64,000 nt of DNA. Origin: Aotearoamyces nothofagi. Its lineage: Eukaryota; Ascomycota; Leotiomycetes; Leotiales; Tympanidaceae. The position numbers were made by a program, and so were the translations under genes. The notes below the pieces were generated by a model, which was given only the letters and a program-made list of their open reading frames with translations, had not been told where the DNA came from and did not search any database. Below are positions 1 to 10,860 of this stretch, in pieces. Position 1 is the stretch's first letter, and each line of letters opens with the position of its first letter. Location of the stretch: positions 434,001-498,000 of the forward strand of contig JADDTR010000019.1 in the NCBI GenBank assembly GCA_015345905.1. Reading direction: 5' to 3'.

Positions 1-705
1 ATCGCTGCTCTCAAGCGAATGGGCATCAAAACCGCCATCGTAACCGGTGACCAAGCCTCCACCGCCCTAGCAGTCGCCCGCATCGTGGGTATCCCTCGTG
101 AAAACGTCCACGCCGGTGTCTCGCCAGACCAGAAACAAGATCTGATCCGCAAGTACCAATCCCAAGGCGAATGTGTGGCCATGGTCGGCGATGGTATCAA
201 CGACTCTCCCGCTCTCGCCACTGCAGACGTCGGCATCGCCATGGCATCGGGCACAGACGTCGCCATGGAAGCCGCCGATATCGTCCTCATGCGCCCCAAC
301 GACCTAATGGACATCCCAGCCTCCATCCACCTTGCCAAGTCCATCTTCGGCCGCATAAAGCTCAACCTCGCATGGGCTTGCGGCTACAACCTCATCGGTC
401 TCCCCTTCGCCATGGGCGTCTTCTTGCCATTCGGAATGCACCTGCACCCCATGGCCGCCGGCGCCGCCATGGCAGCTAGCAGCGTGAGCGTCGTGGGCAG
501 CAGCTTGCTGTTGAAGTTCTGGAAGAGACCGCGCTGGATGGACGATGCCTTACTGGCTGACAAGGGCGGGCTGAAGAAGAGGGGCAAGGGATGGGCATTG
601 GGTGGCCTAGTTGGTAGAATCCAGGACGTCGTAGGCGCTGTTACGGGGAACAAGGGAAAGGAGGAACATGGCTATGTGCAATTAAGGAACTTGGACGCTG
701 TTTAG
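1..705 (+). CDS. Copper-transporting P1B-type ATPase, C-terminal part
   Basis: The gene begins before the window; the frame is open from base 1 and stops at 703-705, giving the last 234 residues. The visible part holds the end of the phosphorylation domain (TGDQ, then the hinge motif GDGINDSPAL) followed by the last two membrane helices. The helix motifs YNLIGLP and MAASSVSVV resemble the Cu(I)-binding signatures of helices 7 and 8 in copper P1B ATPases. The protein should use ATP to move Cu(I) into the Golgi lumen for cuproenzymes (CCC2/ATP7 type) or out of the cell (CRP1 type). Without the N-terminal metal-binding domains and the CPC helix the two cannot be told apart. A basic tail of about 50 residues follows the last helix. 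Confidence 0.93.
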   Translation: MAALKRMGIKTAIVTGDQASTALAVARIVGIPRENVHAGVSPDQKQDLIRKYQSQGECVAMVGDGINDSPALATADVGIAMASGTDVAMEAADIVLMRPNDLMDIPASIHLAKSIFGRIKLNLAWACGYNLIGLPFAMGVFLPFGMHLHPMAAGAAMAASSVSVVGSSLLLKFWKRPRWMDDALLADKGGLKKRGKGWALGGLVGRIQDVVGAVTGNKGKEEHGYVQLRNLDAV

Positions 706-1267
706 ATGGATACATCTTGGTCTTTAGCAGCGGAGTTACCTGGCGTTTAGAACAGCAGATGAAAACGTAACCCTAGTATATCACGGCATAGTAACTTTTC
801 TATTGCGTCTTAAGACAGAAAGTAAATACGACGTCATTTACATTTACATGCTTTATGAGGATTAACTTCTAGCCTACGTAGACTGCAGGATTAATTACTA
901 TAACCAGATCTCATAATTGTATGTCACGTCAGATCGAATTAATTATAGAAAAAGCCAATAGGCTTTATGCCAGAGCTATGGACCCTAGTATTCTGCATAT
1001 TAATTAACAAAGCTATATGCAAGTTGGAGTTTTCACGAAGCTAAGCACGAATACGAGCGAGTATGCGTACTACACCATGTTGATGATCCACAGATCATAA
1101 AACTCATCAATATACTTAGACAATTTGCTGCCATTGACGAAGCATCACTGCTAAAAGGCCAGAACGCCTGCTTAACCCATTAATTATCCAGACTCCTTCG
1201 GACAATTAATCATTTATAAACGCCTGGTATCTTGAAACCCGAATATGATACCTTCTAAACGTGGTGT
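706..1267. other. Convergent 3' intergenic region
   Basis: AT-rich 562 bp between the stop codons of the Cu-ATPase and RAX1, presumably holding both 3' UTRs. Several ATTAATTA-like stretches are present. I see no gene, RNA or repeat array here. Confidence 0.6.
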
Positions 1268-2531
1268 TTATAATCGCTTGCCTGGGACAAAGATGAAGAG
1301 TACACAAAGAGCAGCGTCGACGAAGATTGTGACTCCCAAGACCATCAATGCACGCTTGTTGATAAGTCTGCGGATATATGGTTCTCGGATCTTCGAGAAG
1401 TGCATGAAGGTGTATTCGCTGAGACCAGCTAGCCCTATTATTGGATCGAGGGCGTACTGGTGGGACGCTAGAGCGTACACGCCAACAGTGAAGGGTAGAA
1501 TGAGCTACACACAAATGTCAGTAAGAATGCGTATGTATAGACTGGTGTCACAATTAAACATACCCAACAGCGAGTGGCACGAGACTCATCGAGGAAGATA
1601 AGAATGAATGCTGCCCAGAAGCCGCCAAACAAAGAAAGAAGGCCAATGATGAGACGCATCATGGAAGAGGGCGGAACAAGGTTACCAAGAGCTTTCATCC
1701 GTAGGAAGCCTGGGAAAGCATCCCGCTCCATAGCCTGAAAGACATAGTCCTTTGCTGCATCGAAGACCTCGGGATCGTCTCGACCTCGCTCCTCGATAGA
1801 GACTGTAATGTCATTGGTAATAGAGTGGGGAAGAATGATCTCACGTTCGGCACCTGGAAGCAGAAAAGTGTAGAGGATCTTCTCTGCTGATTGACGAATG
1901 TCCGTCCGGGCAACAGTGTGGGCTGGGGAGTTTGAGTCTGATGTCAAGTCCAAAGGGCTACTCATGAAGCTTGGTCTAGGTCGTTCATTTGAGGAAGTCT
2001 GACGCAAGCCTCCTGCTGATTGCTGAGATCCCACACTTCCGTGAGGAGAGTGTCCGTTGGCCCCATTTCCAGCTTCTTCGCGTAGAAATGCTGACATCTG
2101 AGCATCTTGATTCTTCTCTCTTTCACCAGAATATATTGATGGCCCTGCAGCTGAATGGCTCATGTCTCCCAATCCTTCCAGAATTGCCGAGGAACGCTTC
2201 GATCCTTCTTTCTCGGGGTCGGGAGTGCCAACCAGCACGGAACGTCGAAGCTCGCGGACATAGTGCCGACAAAGGGACATGTGTTGAGCAACATCGAGCC
2301 TGTTCAGGGTGTGAGCAAGATGTCTTTGTCAAGTAGGACTGCCAATAGGTTCACTATGAGTGCTTACCAGAAGTCCAGATAGTCTACTGATCTTTGCTGA
2401 TCTCTCATATAAATGTAGAAAGAGAAGAGATCAACCGGAGGTAAGGTTCTGCGACTGAGAACCTCAAATAGCGTCGGTAACCGATTCCTGTTCAGGTCTG
2501 GCTGGGGCGAGGGGGTAGAGTTGTCTACCAT
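1268..2531 (-). CDS. rax1: RAX1-like RGS-domain membrane protein
   Basis: Three exons: 2531-2368, 2299-1564 and 1504-1268, with GT-AG introns of 68 and 59 nt; the frame is kept and gives 378 aa. The N-terminal half is an RGS-like domain beginning LPTLFEVLSRRTLPPVDLFS. A low-complexity Ser/Gly/Asn insert splits it. Three hydrophobic segments follow near the C-terminus (starting MMRLIIGLLSLFGG, WLILPFTVGVYALA and ALMVLGVTIFVDAA), the architecture of yeast Rax1. In yeast, Rax1 with Rax2 marks sites for bipolar budding; in hyphae a role in polarity is inferred. The frame runs further upstream to 2585 but without an ATG, so the ATG at 2531 is chosen. It is divergent from eL31. Confidence 0.88.
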
Positions 2532-3126
2532 ATTGACGGCGACTGTCGAGGAAGCGAAGGGTGGTTGATAGTCTAAGCTCTCCACAGCCGCGGCAAGGGA
2601 GAAATAGTGAGGCTCTTGATGATCTCACTTGTGTCGACCCAGCGACGCCACGAATGTAATGTATTGGAAAGTCGGACGCGATGATTCTTTTGTTGCCGAT
2701 AGCAGTCGTCGACAACTGCTCGACTGGCTGAGCAGGATGGCAGTAGTACCACGGCCTCTTCGAGGCGGCGCTGCACAACACTGTGATTGTTATCGTACTA
2801 AACAGTCATGGAACCTTGGGGGAGGAAGGTTGGCTAGGAAGGAGCCAGCGCGTGTATGTGTCGGGAACGCTAGTGGGTTAGTGTAGGACCTTAGCGAGAG
2901 ATTTGAGTGCTCACAGTACCTCGCCGTGTTATGGTATAAGGCAATTAGTGTCGTCCTGTAACAAAGTCCTAGCGAGAACAAGTCTATTCGTGATATTTCG
3001 CTATATCATGGTCTAATGCCTTCCCAACGGTAACTGGTGAGAAAATTCAAGCCTGAGTTTTCTCTGAAACTATCAGATGCTCGTCTCTCTCCCCTCCTTT
3101 TTTTTACCCTCATCAATAACTAGACA

Positions 3127-3252
3127 ACAGCTTTAACGATTCAACAGATTTAGCAGTTGTAACAATTTAGCAATTTAACAGTTTAACAGTTTAAGCATTT
3201 AATAGTCTTGACGGTTTGACTGCTTTACCGGTTTAAGAGTTTTAACAGTTCT
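3127..3252. repeat. Irregular TTTAACAG-type repeat in eL31 promoter
   Basis: A series of loosely spaced words such as TTTAGCAG, TTTAACAG, TTTAAGCA and TTTAAGAG covers about 125 bp, two of them in exact tandem (CAGTTTAACAGTTTAA). It lies 200-300 bp upstream of the eL31 5' UTR intron. This may be a degenerate minisatellite or a cluster of factor sites; the sequence alone does not decide. Confidence 0.5.
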
Positions 3253-3305
3253 ATAATCGGATTTCTGTTGTCGTTGCACGACACAATTAACAAAGGGGGT
3301 ACGGT

Positions 3306-3332
3306 ACATAAGGCCATAAGGCCATAAGGCCA
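3306..3332. repeat. Triplicated ATAAGGCC 9-mer
   Basis: The word CATAAGGC recurs three times with exact 9-bp spacing, about 125 bp upstream of the putative eL31 5' UTR intron. Position and exactness suggest either a young duplication or a tandem regulatory site for the ribosomal protein promoter. Confidence 0.6.
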
Positions 3333-3457
3333 CAACTACCTTGCCGAAAACGAAAAGTCGCTAAACTTCTTGGCGCCCACAATCACATCTTTCCGAAATT
3401 TGTCGCCTCGGAATCTACATCTCGAATTTTAACGACAAACTCGCGACCATAAAGCCA

Positions 3458-3525
3458 GTAAGTACAATACATTGGAAGCTTGAAAAGCAAGCAGGATTGG
3501 TCTAGGATCTAACAAATACTTCTAG
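3458..3525 (+). other. Probable 5' UTR intron of eL31
   Basis: GTAAGT at 3458 and TTCTAG ending at 3525, with a CTAAC branch-like word between them (GGATCTAACAA), define a 68 nt intron ending two bases before the ATG. Introns close to the start codon are common in fungal ribosomal protein genes. Inferred only from splice signals. Confidence 0.55.
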
Positions 3526-3527
3526 AA

Positions 3528-4063
3528 ATGTCGACGACTACCAAGAAGCCTACGGGCAAGACCACTCGGTCTGCCATTGCCGATGTCGTTGCGCGCGAGT
3601 ATACGATCCACCTACATAAGAGAGTACGTTCGACCCAGTCGAAGGAGGAATGATGGTAGTTTGAGATTAGAGCAGAGGTGCTGACAGTTTCACTACAGCT
3701 CCATGGCGTTTCTTTCAAGAAGCGGGCACCAAGAGCCATCAAGGAAATCAAGTCGTTCGCAACAAAGTCAATGGTACGATCTATCTATATTCCGAGTTCG
3801 CCTTCAGTGGGGATTCGATATATAGGATGTTATGACTAACATGTATCAATCTACAGGGCACAACCGATGTTCGTCTAGACCCCCAATTGAACAAGAAGGT
3901 CTGGGAAGCAGGTATCAAGGGATGCCCATTCAGACTCCGTGTCCGTATCTCGAGAAAGCGTAACGACGAGGAGGGAGCAAAGGAGAAGTTGTACAGCTAC
4001 GTTCAAGCTGTCAATGTCAAGAATGCGAAGGGTCTGCAAACCGCACTTGTTGAGGACGCTTAG
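3528..4063 (+). CDS. rpl31: 60S ribosomal protein eL31
   Basis: Exons 3528-3623, 3699-3773 and 3857-4063, with introns of 75 and 83 nt, give 125 aa, the usual length for eL31. Family landmarks are RSAIADVVAREYTIHLHKR, then HGVSFKKRAPRAIKEI, then RVRISRKRNDEEGAKEKLY. eL31 is a 60S surface protein at the rim of the polypeptide exit tunnel. Both introns fall between codons. The promoter carries short repeats and a probable 5' UTR intron. The gene converges on UBC11. Confidence 0.95.
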
Positions 4064-4650
4064 ATATTTTGACTGTCACGGCATGGGATATGGAGTTGCT
4101 TTTCTGCTACGGTAGCGATGAATAAAATCTTCCACCATTCAGGTCCCCCGTTTTCTTGATCCCTGCTACTATTGTGATATTGCTGTGATAGCCGTGTGGT
4201 GACCGTTATCAACTCGGAGAAACTTGTATATCCACTTCGAAACTGTCGTCATCCGAATAACGAATATTTGACGTCTCGCTCATGTGGTAGTAATATCCAC
4301 CTTTTGAGTACTGTCTACAAGGTTAAAGAACGGAAAGGGCTGGTTAAATCGGATTAAAAGTAACAGTGACGACTTTATCCAACCTACAGGATGGTAAAAT
4401 ATACAAGATTCGTTGACAAGATGAAAATCACATAAATTGGCACAGGTAATATATTTCTTTCGGGGTTGACCAAGTGTGCTGTGTCTGCATTGAATCCAAA
4501 TGTACTCCCCAATCGCTACCTTGCCCATGCATTGCAAGAAGGACGTGACCATTCAAAGCTATGATCGGTTTCCAATAATGCTCCCCTTATGGCTATGCCT
4601 ATGTGCCCCATCTCCGATCATCATCTCGTGGTATCTCAAAAGCAAAACGC
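4064..4650. other. Convergent 3' region of eL31 and UBC11
   Basis: 587 bp between two stop codons; must contain both 3' UTRs. No further coding pattern, RNA gene or repeat array recognised. Confidence 0.55.
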
Positions 4651-5302
4651 TTATTCGTCATCAATATCTCTGTGACGGGCCGTCACCTTCTTCTGGAACT
4701 CTGCTGCATCCTTGTCCCATAGTTCCGCAGCTTCTCCATTGAGGGGTGATGCACTGTTTCACGATTAATATGGTACCGATGGAGTGGCTTGACAAGCTTA
4801 CTTGTTTGGCTCTCCAAGCAAGCTTTGTAAGCTTAGCAATACGGTCTGGATATTATATGCCGCCGTCCACTTGTCCTTCAGGATATCAAGACATATTCTC
4901 CCGGAAAAGTCGACATTGGGGTGGTAGATAGGTGTCTTGAATAGGACCGTAGGTGGCGCGTAAGGATAATTTGAGGGGAAGGCAAAGGACAACTTGAAGC
5001 TCAGCTTTGCATATGGAGTCTCATCGGGCCCTTCAATTGTGGCTGTCCATGATAGGAGGTTACCATCGGCGGAGGGAAATGCTGAAATGCCTGGAGCCGA
5101 AGAGGTCATGAGCTGCATGAGCTCTGTTTGTAATCTGCCTCGAGTTAGGCAAGTCCGTGTGTCGACTATTTTTGACTCGAACTCACCTTTTCGTGGTACT
5201 TATTGCATCTGGGCTTTTTCGAGAAGCCCCAAGCTTTGCAGCTTGCGCATTGGGGAGCATGCCAGGTGCGGAGTTCTGGGAATCTTCCATGGTGTAGTCC
5301 AT
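4651..5302 (-). CDS. ubc11: APC/C-specific ubiquitin-conjugating enzyme E2 (UBE2C/Ubc11)
   Basis: Exons 5302-5187, 5134-4802 and 4753-4651, with introns of 52 and 48 nt, give 183 aa (human UBE2C has 179). The UBC fold shows the HPN triad at about 110-112 and the catalytic Cys at about 120 in RICLDILKDKW, followed by the family block LLSLQSLLGEPN and an ELWDKDAAEF C-terminus. The N-terminal extension of about 40 residues is typical of the UBE2C branch. With the anaphase-promoting complex this E2 starts ubiquitin chains on cyclin B and securin. A second in-frame ATG lies four codons in (MEDSQ). It is divergent from CHK1, 463 bp apart. Confidence 0.93.
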
Positions 5303-5765
5303 ATCCTGTCCTTCGGGCAGTCTTGGGAATGAGCAAATGATGCAGCAAGGGATATGAACAAACGCGACGGAACAAAAATGCACAATGCAAATGCTGAGTA
5401 TCGTAGTATTGAATTGTTGTAATGAAGCGAACAAAGGATTCTTAGGAAATGGAACCACGATGCTCTAAATGTCGGATTCACGATGTTTACGCAACCGGTT
5501 GCCTCTGCAACGAAACGGCCGGATCAGGCTAGTCTAAGTACTTTTGGGGCGACTCGACAATCATCACCTGCTTTCGCGAATCATTACGCGCCGAAGAGCG
5601 CATCACGAAACTTGGACGCGACAATAACAAAAAGCATTGGATACGACATCTTTTCGCTTTTTATTGAAACTCTAGCTGCTGGATATGGTGAGACTATTGG
5701 ATTATATATTGCCCTCATGGACATTGCCTTGATCATCAGATACAATAGCTGACAGCGCAAACGTG
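5303..5765. promoter_or_regulatory. Divergent UBC11/CHK1 intergenic region
   Basis: 463 bp between two divergent start codons; it must hold both core promoters and 5' UTRs. No obvious TATA box or repeat stands out. Co-regulation of a mitotic E2 and a checkpoint kinase is possible but inferred from position only. Confidence 0.5.
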
Positions 5766-7462
5766 ATGCAGTCTCAACTTGATCCACTACCGAACGATCT
5801 GCCATTCCGCATCATATCAAAGACCATTGGAAGAGGAGCTTATGCATCGTAAGTTTTCAATCATACCTATGCCTCCTGAATTACTAACGATGCATCAGAA
5901 TAAAGAAAGCCATTCCACCAACAGATACAACACCCATCTTCGCAGTCAAGTTCATTCATAAGGCTTATGCTGTTAAACATGGACGGATATCAGCAAAGCA
6001 GATTGCCATGGAGGTATCTCTCCATTCACACATCGGGCAACACCCAAATATCATAGAATGGTTTGCGACGGGGGAAGATGCTATTTGGAAATGGATCGCA
6101 ATGGAATATGCCGAGGGTGGCGACCTGTTCGACAAGATTGAGGCAGATGTTGGAGTTAGTGAAGACATTGCGCACTTCTACTTTACCCAATTGATCGGTG
6201 GTGTCAGCTATATGCACTCGAAGGGTGTTGGACATCGAGATATTAAACCGGAGAACATTCTGCTATCCGACAGCGGCAACTTGAAAATCGCAGACTTCGG
6301 TCTTGCTACACTTTTTGAGTACAATGGTAGACGGAAGCTCAGCACAACAACATGTGGCAGTCCACCCTACATTGCGCCAGAGGTTATTACTTGCTCGAGG
6401 AATACAGAATCACGAGGTGCGAGAGGTAGCGGGTACGCAGCAGATATGGTCGACATTTGGTCCTGCGGCGTGGTTTTGTTCGTTTTACTTGTTGGAAACA
6501 CACCTTGGGATGAGCCTACAGCACAGAGTTGGGAGTTCGAGGAGTATGCGCGAATGAATGGCCAGAGCGAGGATGCTTTGTGGCGAAAGCTTCCCAATAC
6601 AGTGCTGTCCTTGTTACGAGGCATGATGTGTATTGACCCCAAGAAGCGTTTCAACTTTGAAAAGATTCGACGACATCCGTGGTATACGAGAGCGAATCCT
6701 CTGCTTACATCTGATGGCAAGATGTCAGATCCTCTTCACTTGGCGACACAGATGCTCGAGAGTCTCCGCATCGATTTTACTCAGCAACCATCTGCTTCCC
6801 AACGGCCAATCAGGCATGAGCACGATGCTATGGATATTGACGTTGGAGACTGGGGTGTCAAATTCTCTACTACCCAGCCAGATGCCCCTATCAACGATGT
6901 TATGTTTGACCGGGAACGACCACCACGTATCAGCGCGCACAATAACTACAGTGCCAGCCAGCCTGTTTATACTCGTGATGGAGGCATTGCCACCATGACC
7001 AACGGCTTCGGTGCACATGCTTTCGAAAGCGCTCTCGCCGATGAGCCAAGCATGAGCCAATTCACATCCGATCCTCATGTGCCTCTAAGTCTAACCCAGC
7101 ACGCCCAACGATTCCGAGATATCGTGCCAAGCTATTCACTGACCCGATTCTTCTCTCACCTGCCCCCTGCTCTGCTGGTGCAGATGCTAGGTGATGCGTT
7201 GCACAAGCTAAACGTGCCGGTCCCCGCAGTTCCCGTGCAACAGGGTCGAGACTCGGTGGCATGGATCAAGGTCCGGACCCTGGACGACAGACAGTGTGGC
7301 CTGAGTGGGGATATCGTGGTGGACAAATACGTGACCGGCGAGAACGAGCTGCTCGAGGTACGCTTCGTGAAGGTGAAGGGAGATCCTCTCGAGTGGCGAA
7401 GGTTCTTCAAGAAGATCGTCGTCCTATGCAAGGTCGGTGTTTATGTTCCTGGCGGCCAGTGA
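5766..7462 (+). CDS. chk1: DNA-damage checkpoint kinase CHK1
   Basis: Exon 1 5766-5848, a 50 nt intron with a perfect TACTAAC branch site, and exon 2 5899-7462 give 548 aa. The kinase domain starts within 20 residues of the N-terminus: glycine loop IGRGAYAS, VAIK-like lysine in FAVKF, HRDIKPEN with catalytic Asp near 142, DFG near 160-162, APE in PPYIAPE. The central region is low in conserved sequence. The C-terminal 150 residues match the KA1-like autoinhibitory region (starting SYSLTRFFSHLPP, with later FVKVKGDPLEWRRFF). Chk1 is activated by the Mec1/ATR pathway and delays mitosis by restraining Cdc25. Confidence 0.95.
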
Positions 7463-7793
7463 TGCTCATGGCGCGATGCCGCTCGCCAGATTTTCGTATC
7501 GGTTCGTATTTGGGAGTTTTCTTTGGGGGGGTTTGGGAAGGGTGGCTGGACTGGACTGGAAATTGTCAGCGCAGGCCAGGTCGTACCGCTGCTGCCTAAT
7601 GTATATGCGCGCGACGTATGAGATACCCCCCTCATGAATAGATGAACGGAAGAATGATCGCATCCATCTATGCCAGATCACACGTGATCCGGATGACCTG
7701 TTGCCCCCAGGATTAGAGTAATCCTCTGCCTTGGTGTACGTGTACATCTTCGCCGGTGGTAAAGGACTCGTTTTTTAATAGAGGCGAGAAGAA

Positions 7794-7803
7794 GGGGGGG
7801 GGG
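7794..7803. repeat. Poly-G run
   Basis: Ten consecutive G in a purine-rich stretch about 330 bp after the CHK1 stop codon. It could be a slippage site. Confidence 0.7.
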
Positions 7804-7920
7804 CAGGAGGATGCCAGAGCACTCCAATCTATCCTCCTCGTCCCAGACTACAATCCGGGCTGGGCAACGCCACGACGGGTAGAGGTAGAGTATGGAATGC
7901 TCCAAGACCCTGTGCTGCAG

Positions 7921-8046
7921 CTGTATCATATCAGCTGTATTAGTGGAACTGTATCATATCAGCTGTATTAGTGGAACTGTATCATACCAACTGTATCATA
8001 CCAACTGTATCATATCAGCTGTATCAGCGCAGCTGTATCATAGCAA
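7921..8046. repeat. 14-bp minisatellite, nine units
   Basis: Nine head-to-tail 14-mers, each starting CTGTAT. Three variant endings alternate (CATATCAG, TAGTGGAA, CATACCAA), and two units end in sequence variants of them (CAGCGCAG, CATAGCAA). The order shows two-unit blocks copied as a pair. The unit length is constant with no indels. It begins about 460 bp after the CHK1 stop. Confidence 0.9.
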
Positions 8047-8207
8047 CTACTACACCAACCGAACCAAGTCAGAAAAGCAACCAGCTCTCCAATCCCATCG
8101 ACCCGTCACCGAATACTGCAGCTTCATCCCTGTAGATACACTTTACTTTCTACTTGGCTATACCTGCTCCGTCCATGCAAGCCCTGCTCAAACTCCATCT
8201 ACCGCAA

Positions 8208-8228
8208 CAGCAGCAGCAGCAGCAGCAG
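8208..8228. repeat. (CAG)7 microsatellite
   Basis: Seven perfect CAG units outside any recognisable gene, followed about 30 bp later by a short (AT)n/(GT)n stretch (8258-8276). Confidence 0.85.
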
Positions 8229-8968
8229 GGAGAGTTCGTTTCTAGATGCGCACAGAGTATATATATATATGTGTGTGCGAGGCCGAGAGATGGGATAGAA
8301 GCTCGGCAGCAGGGTGCAGGAATGGGATCAGCATAGCATTGCAAGGTGGGTGGGTAGGCGGGTGCAAGGTTGGGGAGGGAAAGGTGGCTGGCTTAGGTAA
8401 GCACGGGAGCCCAGGCTAGTCAGCCAGCTCGTAGTGGACCTCCTCGTGCTCCGCTGCGCAGCGGAGGCTACGTTGCGTTGCGTGTGAGCCGTTTGTACTG
8501 TCCGGTGTGTTACTGTACTGAGTACGGTATACCGCAACCACTCTCTTCGAGGGCGTCATCGCAGGCCCATCCACCGCCCCTCTTCCTATCTGCAGCATCT
8601 ATCTACGAGGCAGCACATCCACATCCACGTCTCGTTTCGTTTCGTTCTTTCTTCCTTCTTCTAATGCCGTATCACTTGTTCGTAGTCTTGTTTCCCCAAG
8701 GCCTCGAGAGTCTACAGTAAAGATGAAGAAGAAGAAGAAGAGGGAGGAAAGAGGAGGCCGTTGGGGTCTCGGTCCCCCTTATATGTATCCCCCTATACTA
8801 GAACCAGGTAGAAGTAAACCAAATCAAATCCCAACGTTCCTGAGATACGCCTCCATCTGATGTGCTGGGCTGTAGTAGAATGGAGGGAAAAGAAGCGTGA
8901 CTGACCGACCGACTGGCTGGCTGATGGATTGGCTAGGGTAGGCTGGACCTCCTTCCTGCAAGGGACCA

Positions 8969-8996
8969 TCGCACATCGCACATCGCACATCGCACT
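8969..8996. repeat. (ATCGCAC)4 repeat
   Basis: Four perfect 7-bp units in the gene-free tract. Confidence 0.75.
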
Positions 8997-10032
8997 ACGT
9001 AAAGTGCCGACGCGAGGACTTGACTTGGCTACACGAAGGCAATACCGAGCGAGGCCAACGAGGGACTGACTACAGAGTCTACAGTAGAGTACAAGTACAA
9101 CATGCCATACATGCATACGAAAGATGCTCGTGCTCGTGCTCATGCGCCTACCAACTCCCCGCATTTATGTTGGTCTGCGAGTCTGTCTGTCCGTCTGGAG
9201 GATATAGTGGGCTGTGTTCTGTTGTGCTCGAGTCCCGAGTTTGATATCATACCACGTCGCTACGAGAGGGGCGCGCAGCAGGTGTCTATACTGCCAGACA
9301 AGACAGGACAAGACAGGCCATGCCAGGTCAGTAAGCAAGGTGGGTAGGTAGGCAAGGTAGTCTCGGTCACCATCTTCAGAAGCAGTAGGCAGACTGTACT
9401 GTACTGCACTGCACTGGGCTGTACTGCACTTCCGCACCTCCCCGTCCAACGCGAAGTGCCGTGCGAGGGAAAAGAGAGCCCCGCATCGCACTGCACGGCG
9501 ATGCTAGGTTGGTGGAGAGGTGAGGTACTGCACCGTATGCACAGGACAGGACAGCAGCTAACGCATGCCCAGTCTGAGATCGAGTCGGATCAGGGCCGGT
9601 GCGAGAGTAGTAGAAGTGGTGGCAGCAGTAGTAGCAAGAGCAAGAGCAAGAGCTGTGGGGAGTAGGACTTCTGCTCAGTCCTGTCCTCTCGTGTCCTGTA
9701 CAGGGACAGGTGCACGCCCAGGTCCGACGGTTGGTTTCCCAACGGATTTGTATATATCTCGTCAGAGCAGATTGTGTTGTGCTGTGTTGTGCTGTGCCAG
9801 ACTGAAACGACGCTGCTAGGTAAGGTCGCTAATACCGTAGAGGCAGCTAGAGGTAGGTGCCTTAGGCCGGGCAGTTGTTGGCTGGCTGGCTACTGTATCC
9901 AGGCTGGATAGCGGGCTCGAGCTACTGTAAAAAGCCTGCGAGCGAGGGAAAACAGCAATAAACAACAATAAACATTACACCGCAAGGTCGCTGACCTCCC
10001 TACCCGACGAGCCACCTCCCTGACTGCCTCGA

Positions 10033-10086
10033 GGTGCGGCACAGTACATTACTGTACAGTACAGTACATTACTGTATCTACACAGT
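10033..10086. repeat. GTAC/TACTGTA palindromic cluster
   Basis: Self-complementary words (TACTGTACAGTACAGTA and flanking copies) overlap here. Similar GTAC clusters recur near 8515, 9065, 9400, 12115, 13370-13420, 15230 and 15340-15400. Confidence 0.6.
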
Positions 10087-10546
10087 AGCCAACCTGCCTT
10101 AAACTGCTGTAGCTGTGTAGCCATCGATGGTAGCTCTGCCGGCTGGCTGCCTTCTCTCTTCCCTCTCCTGGGGCTTACTGTATGCCCAAGGCGCAGATTT
10201 GTAGATCTGCTCACGGAGGGCAAGGCCTCTCGAGGAGACAGAATAGAACAGCCAGACGGATAGATACCGTAGATGGCTTCTCTCCCTCCCCGACCACGAA
10301 GCCCTCGCACTGCTCTGCTCTGCTCTGCACCGCGGGCAAGACGAAACGCAAAACGCAAACCAGCCCAGCCCAGCCCCCCGACCCCTGCCACCACCCCCCC
10401 TGTCACCTGCCCCACCCCGCCTGCACAGTTTCCTGTGCGCTCGCTAGCGGGCCTTGGTGCCGGGGACATGGATCGTGCGGCCCGAGAGGCAGGGGCGGGG
10501 GCCACGGGATCCGGCGGGGGGAGAGGGAGAGGTGCACGGTAGGTAT

Positions 10547-10611
10547 TGTATGTATGTATGTATGTATGTATTGTATGTATATATGTGTATATATATACAT
10601 ATACATATATA
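10547..10611. repeat. (TGTA)n and (AT)n microsatellite
   Basis: (TGTA)6 at 10547-10570, a second short TGTA block, then alternating TA/TG up to about 10611. It is a likely Z-DNA or unwinding-prone stretch. Confidence 0.85.
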
Positions 10612-10860
10612 CCTCATAGGCAGGTATCTCTTGCTGGAGGGGTTGAGGTGGAGGAGGAGGTGGAGGAGGGATGGCATGGATGGTGTGGGTGTGGTATGGT
10701 ACGGTATGGATGCGGCTGCGGATGCGCGATACAGTACTGTTACAGACTGTAGAATACAGGAATACACAATACAGGAAAATACACTTCCATTACGTGAGAA
10801 GCCCGGCGTCAACTCTGCACATCTACAGTGGGTAGTCAGTAAGATTTTCGCAGCTCAGCC

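Larger units (their letters stand above)
2532..3457. other. Divergent promoter region of RAX1 and eL31
   Basis: About 0.93 kb between two divergent genes. The RAX1-proximal half looks like leader sequence. The eL31-proximal half contains a T-tract, a run of TTTAACAG-like words (3127-3252) and a triplicated 9-mer (3306-3332). No other gene seen. Confidence 0.55.

Noticed and set aside
3649-3686. ATGATGG and CTGA in eL31 intron 1
   Set aside because: Boxes are only about 30 nt apart in a 75 nt intron; too short for a snoRNA, and the CTGA serves as the splice branch site.
9975-10505. Open frame of 176 codons on the minus strand
   Set aside because: Low-complexity translation across several microsatellites with no recognisable motif.
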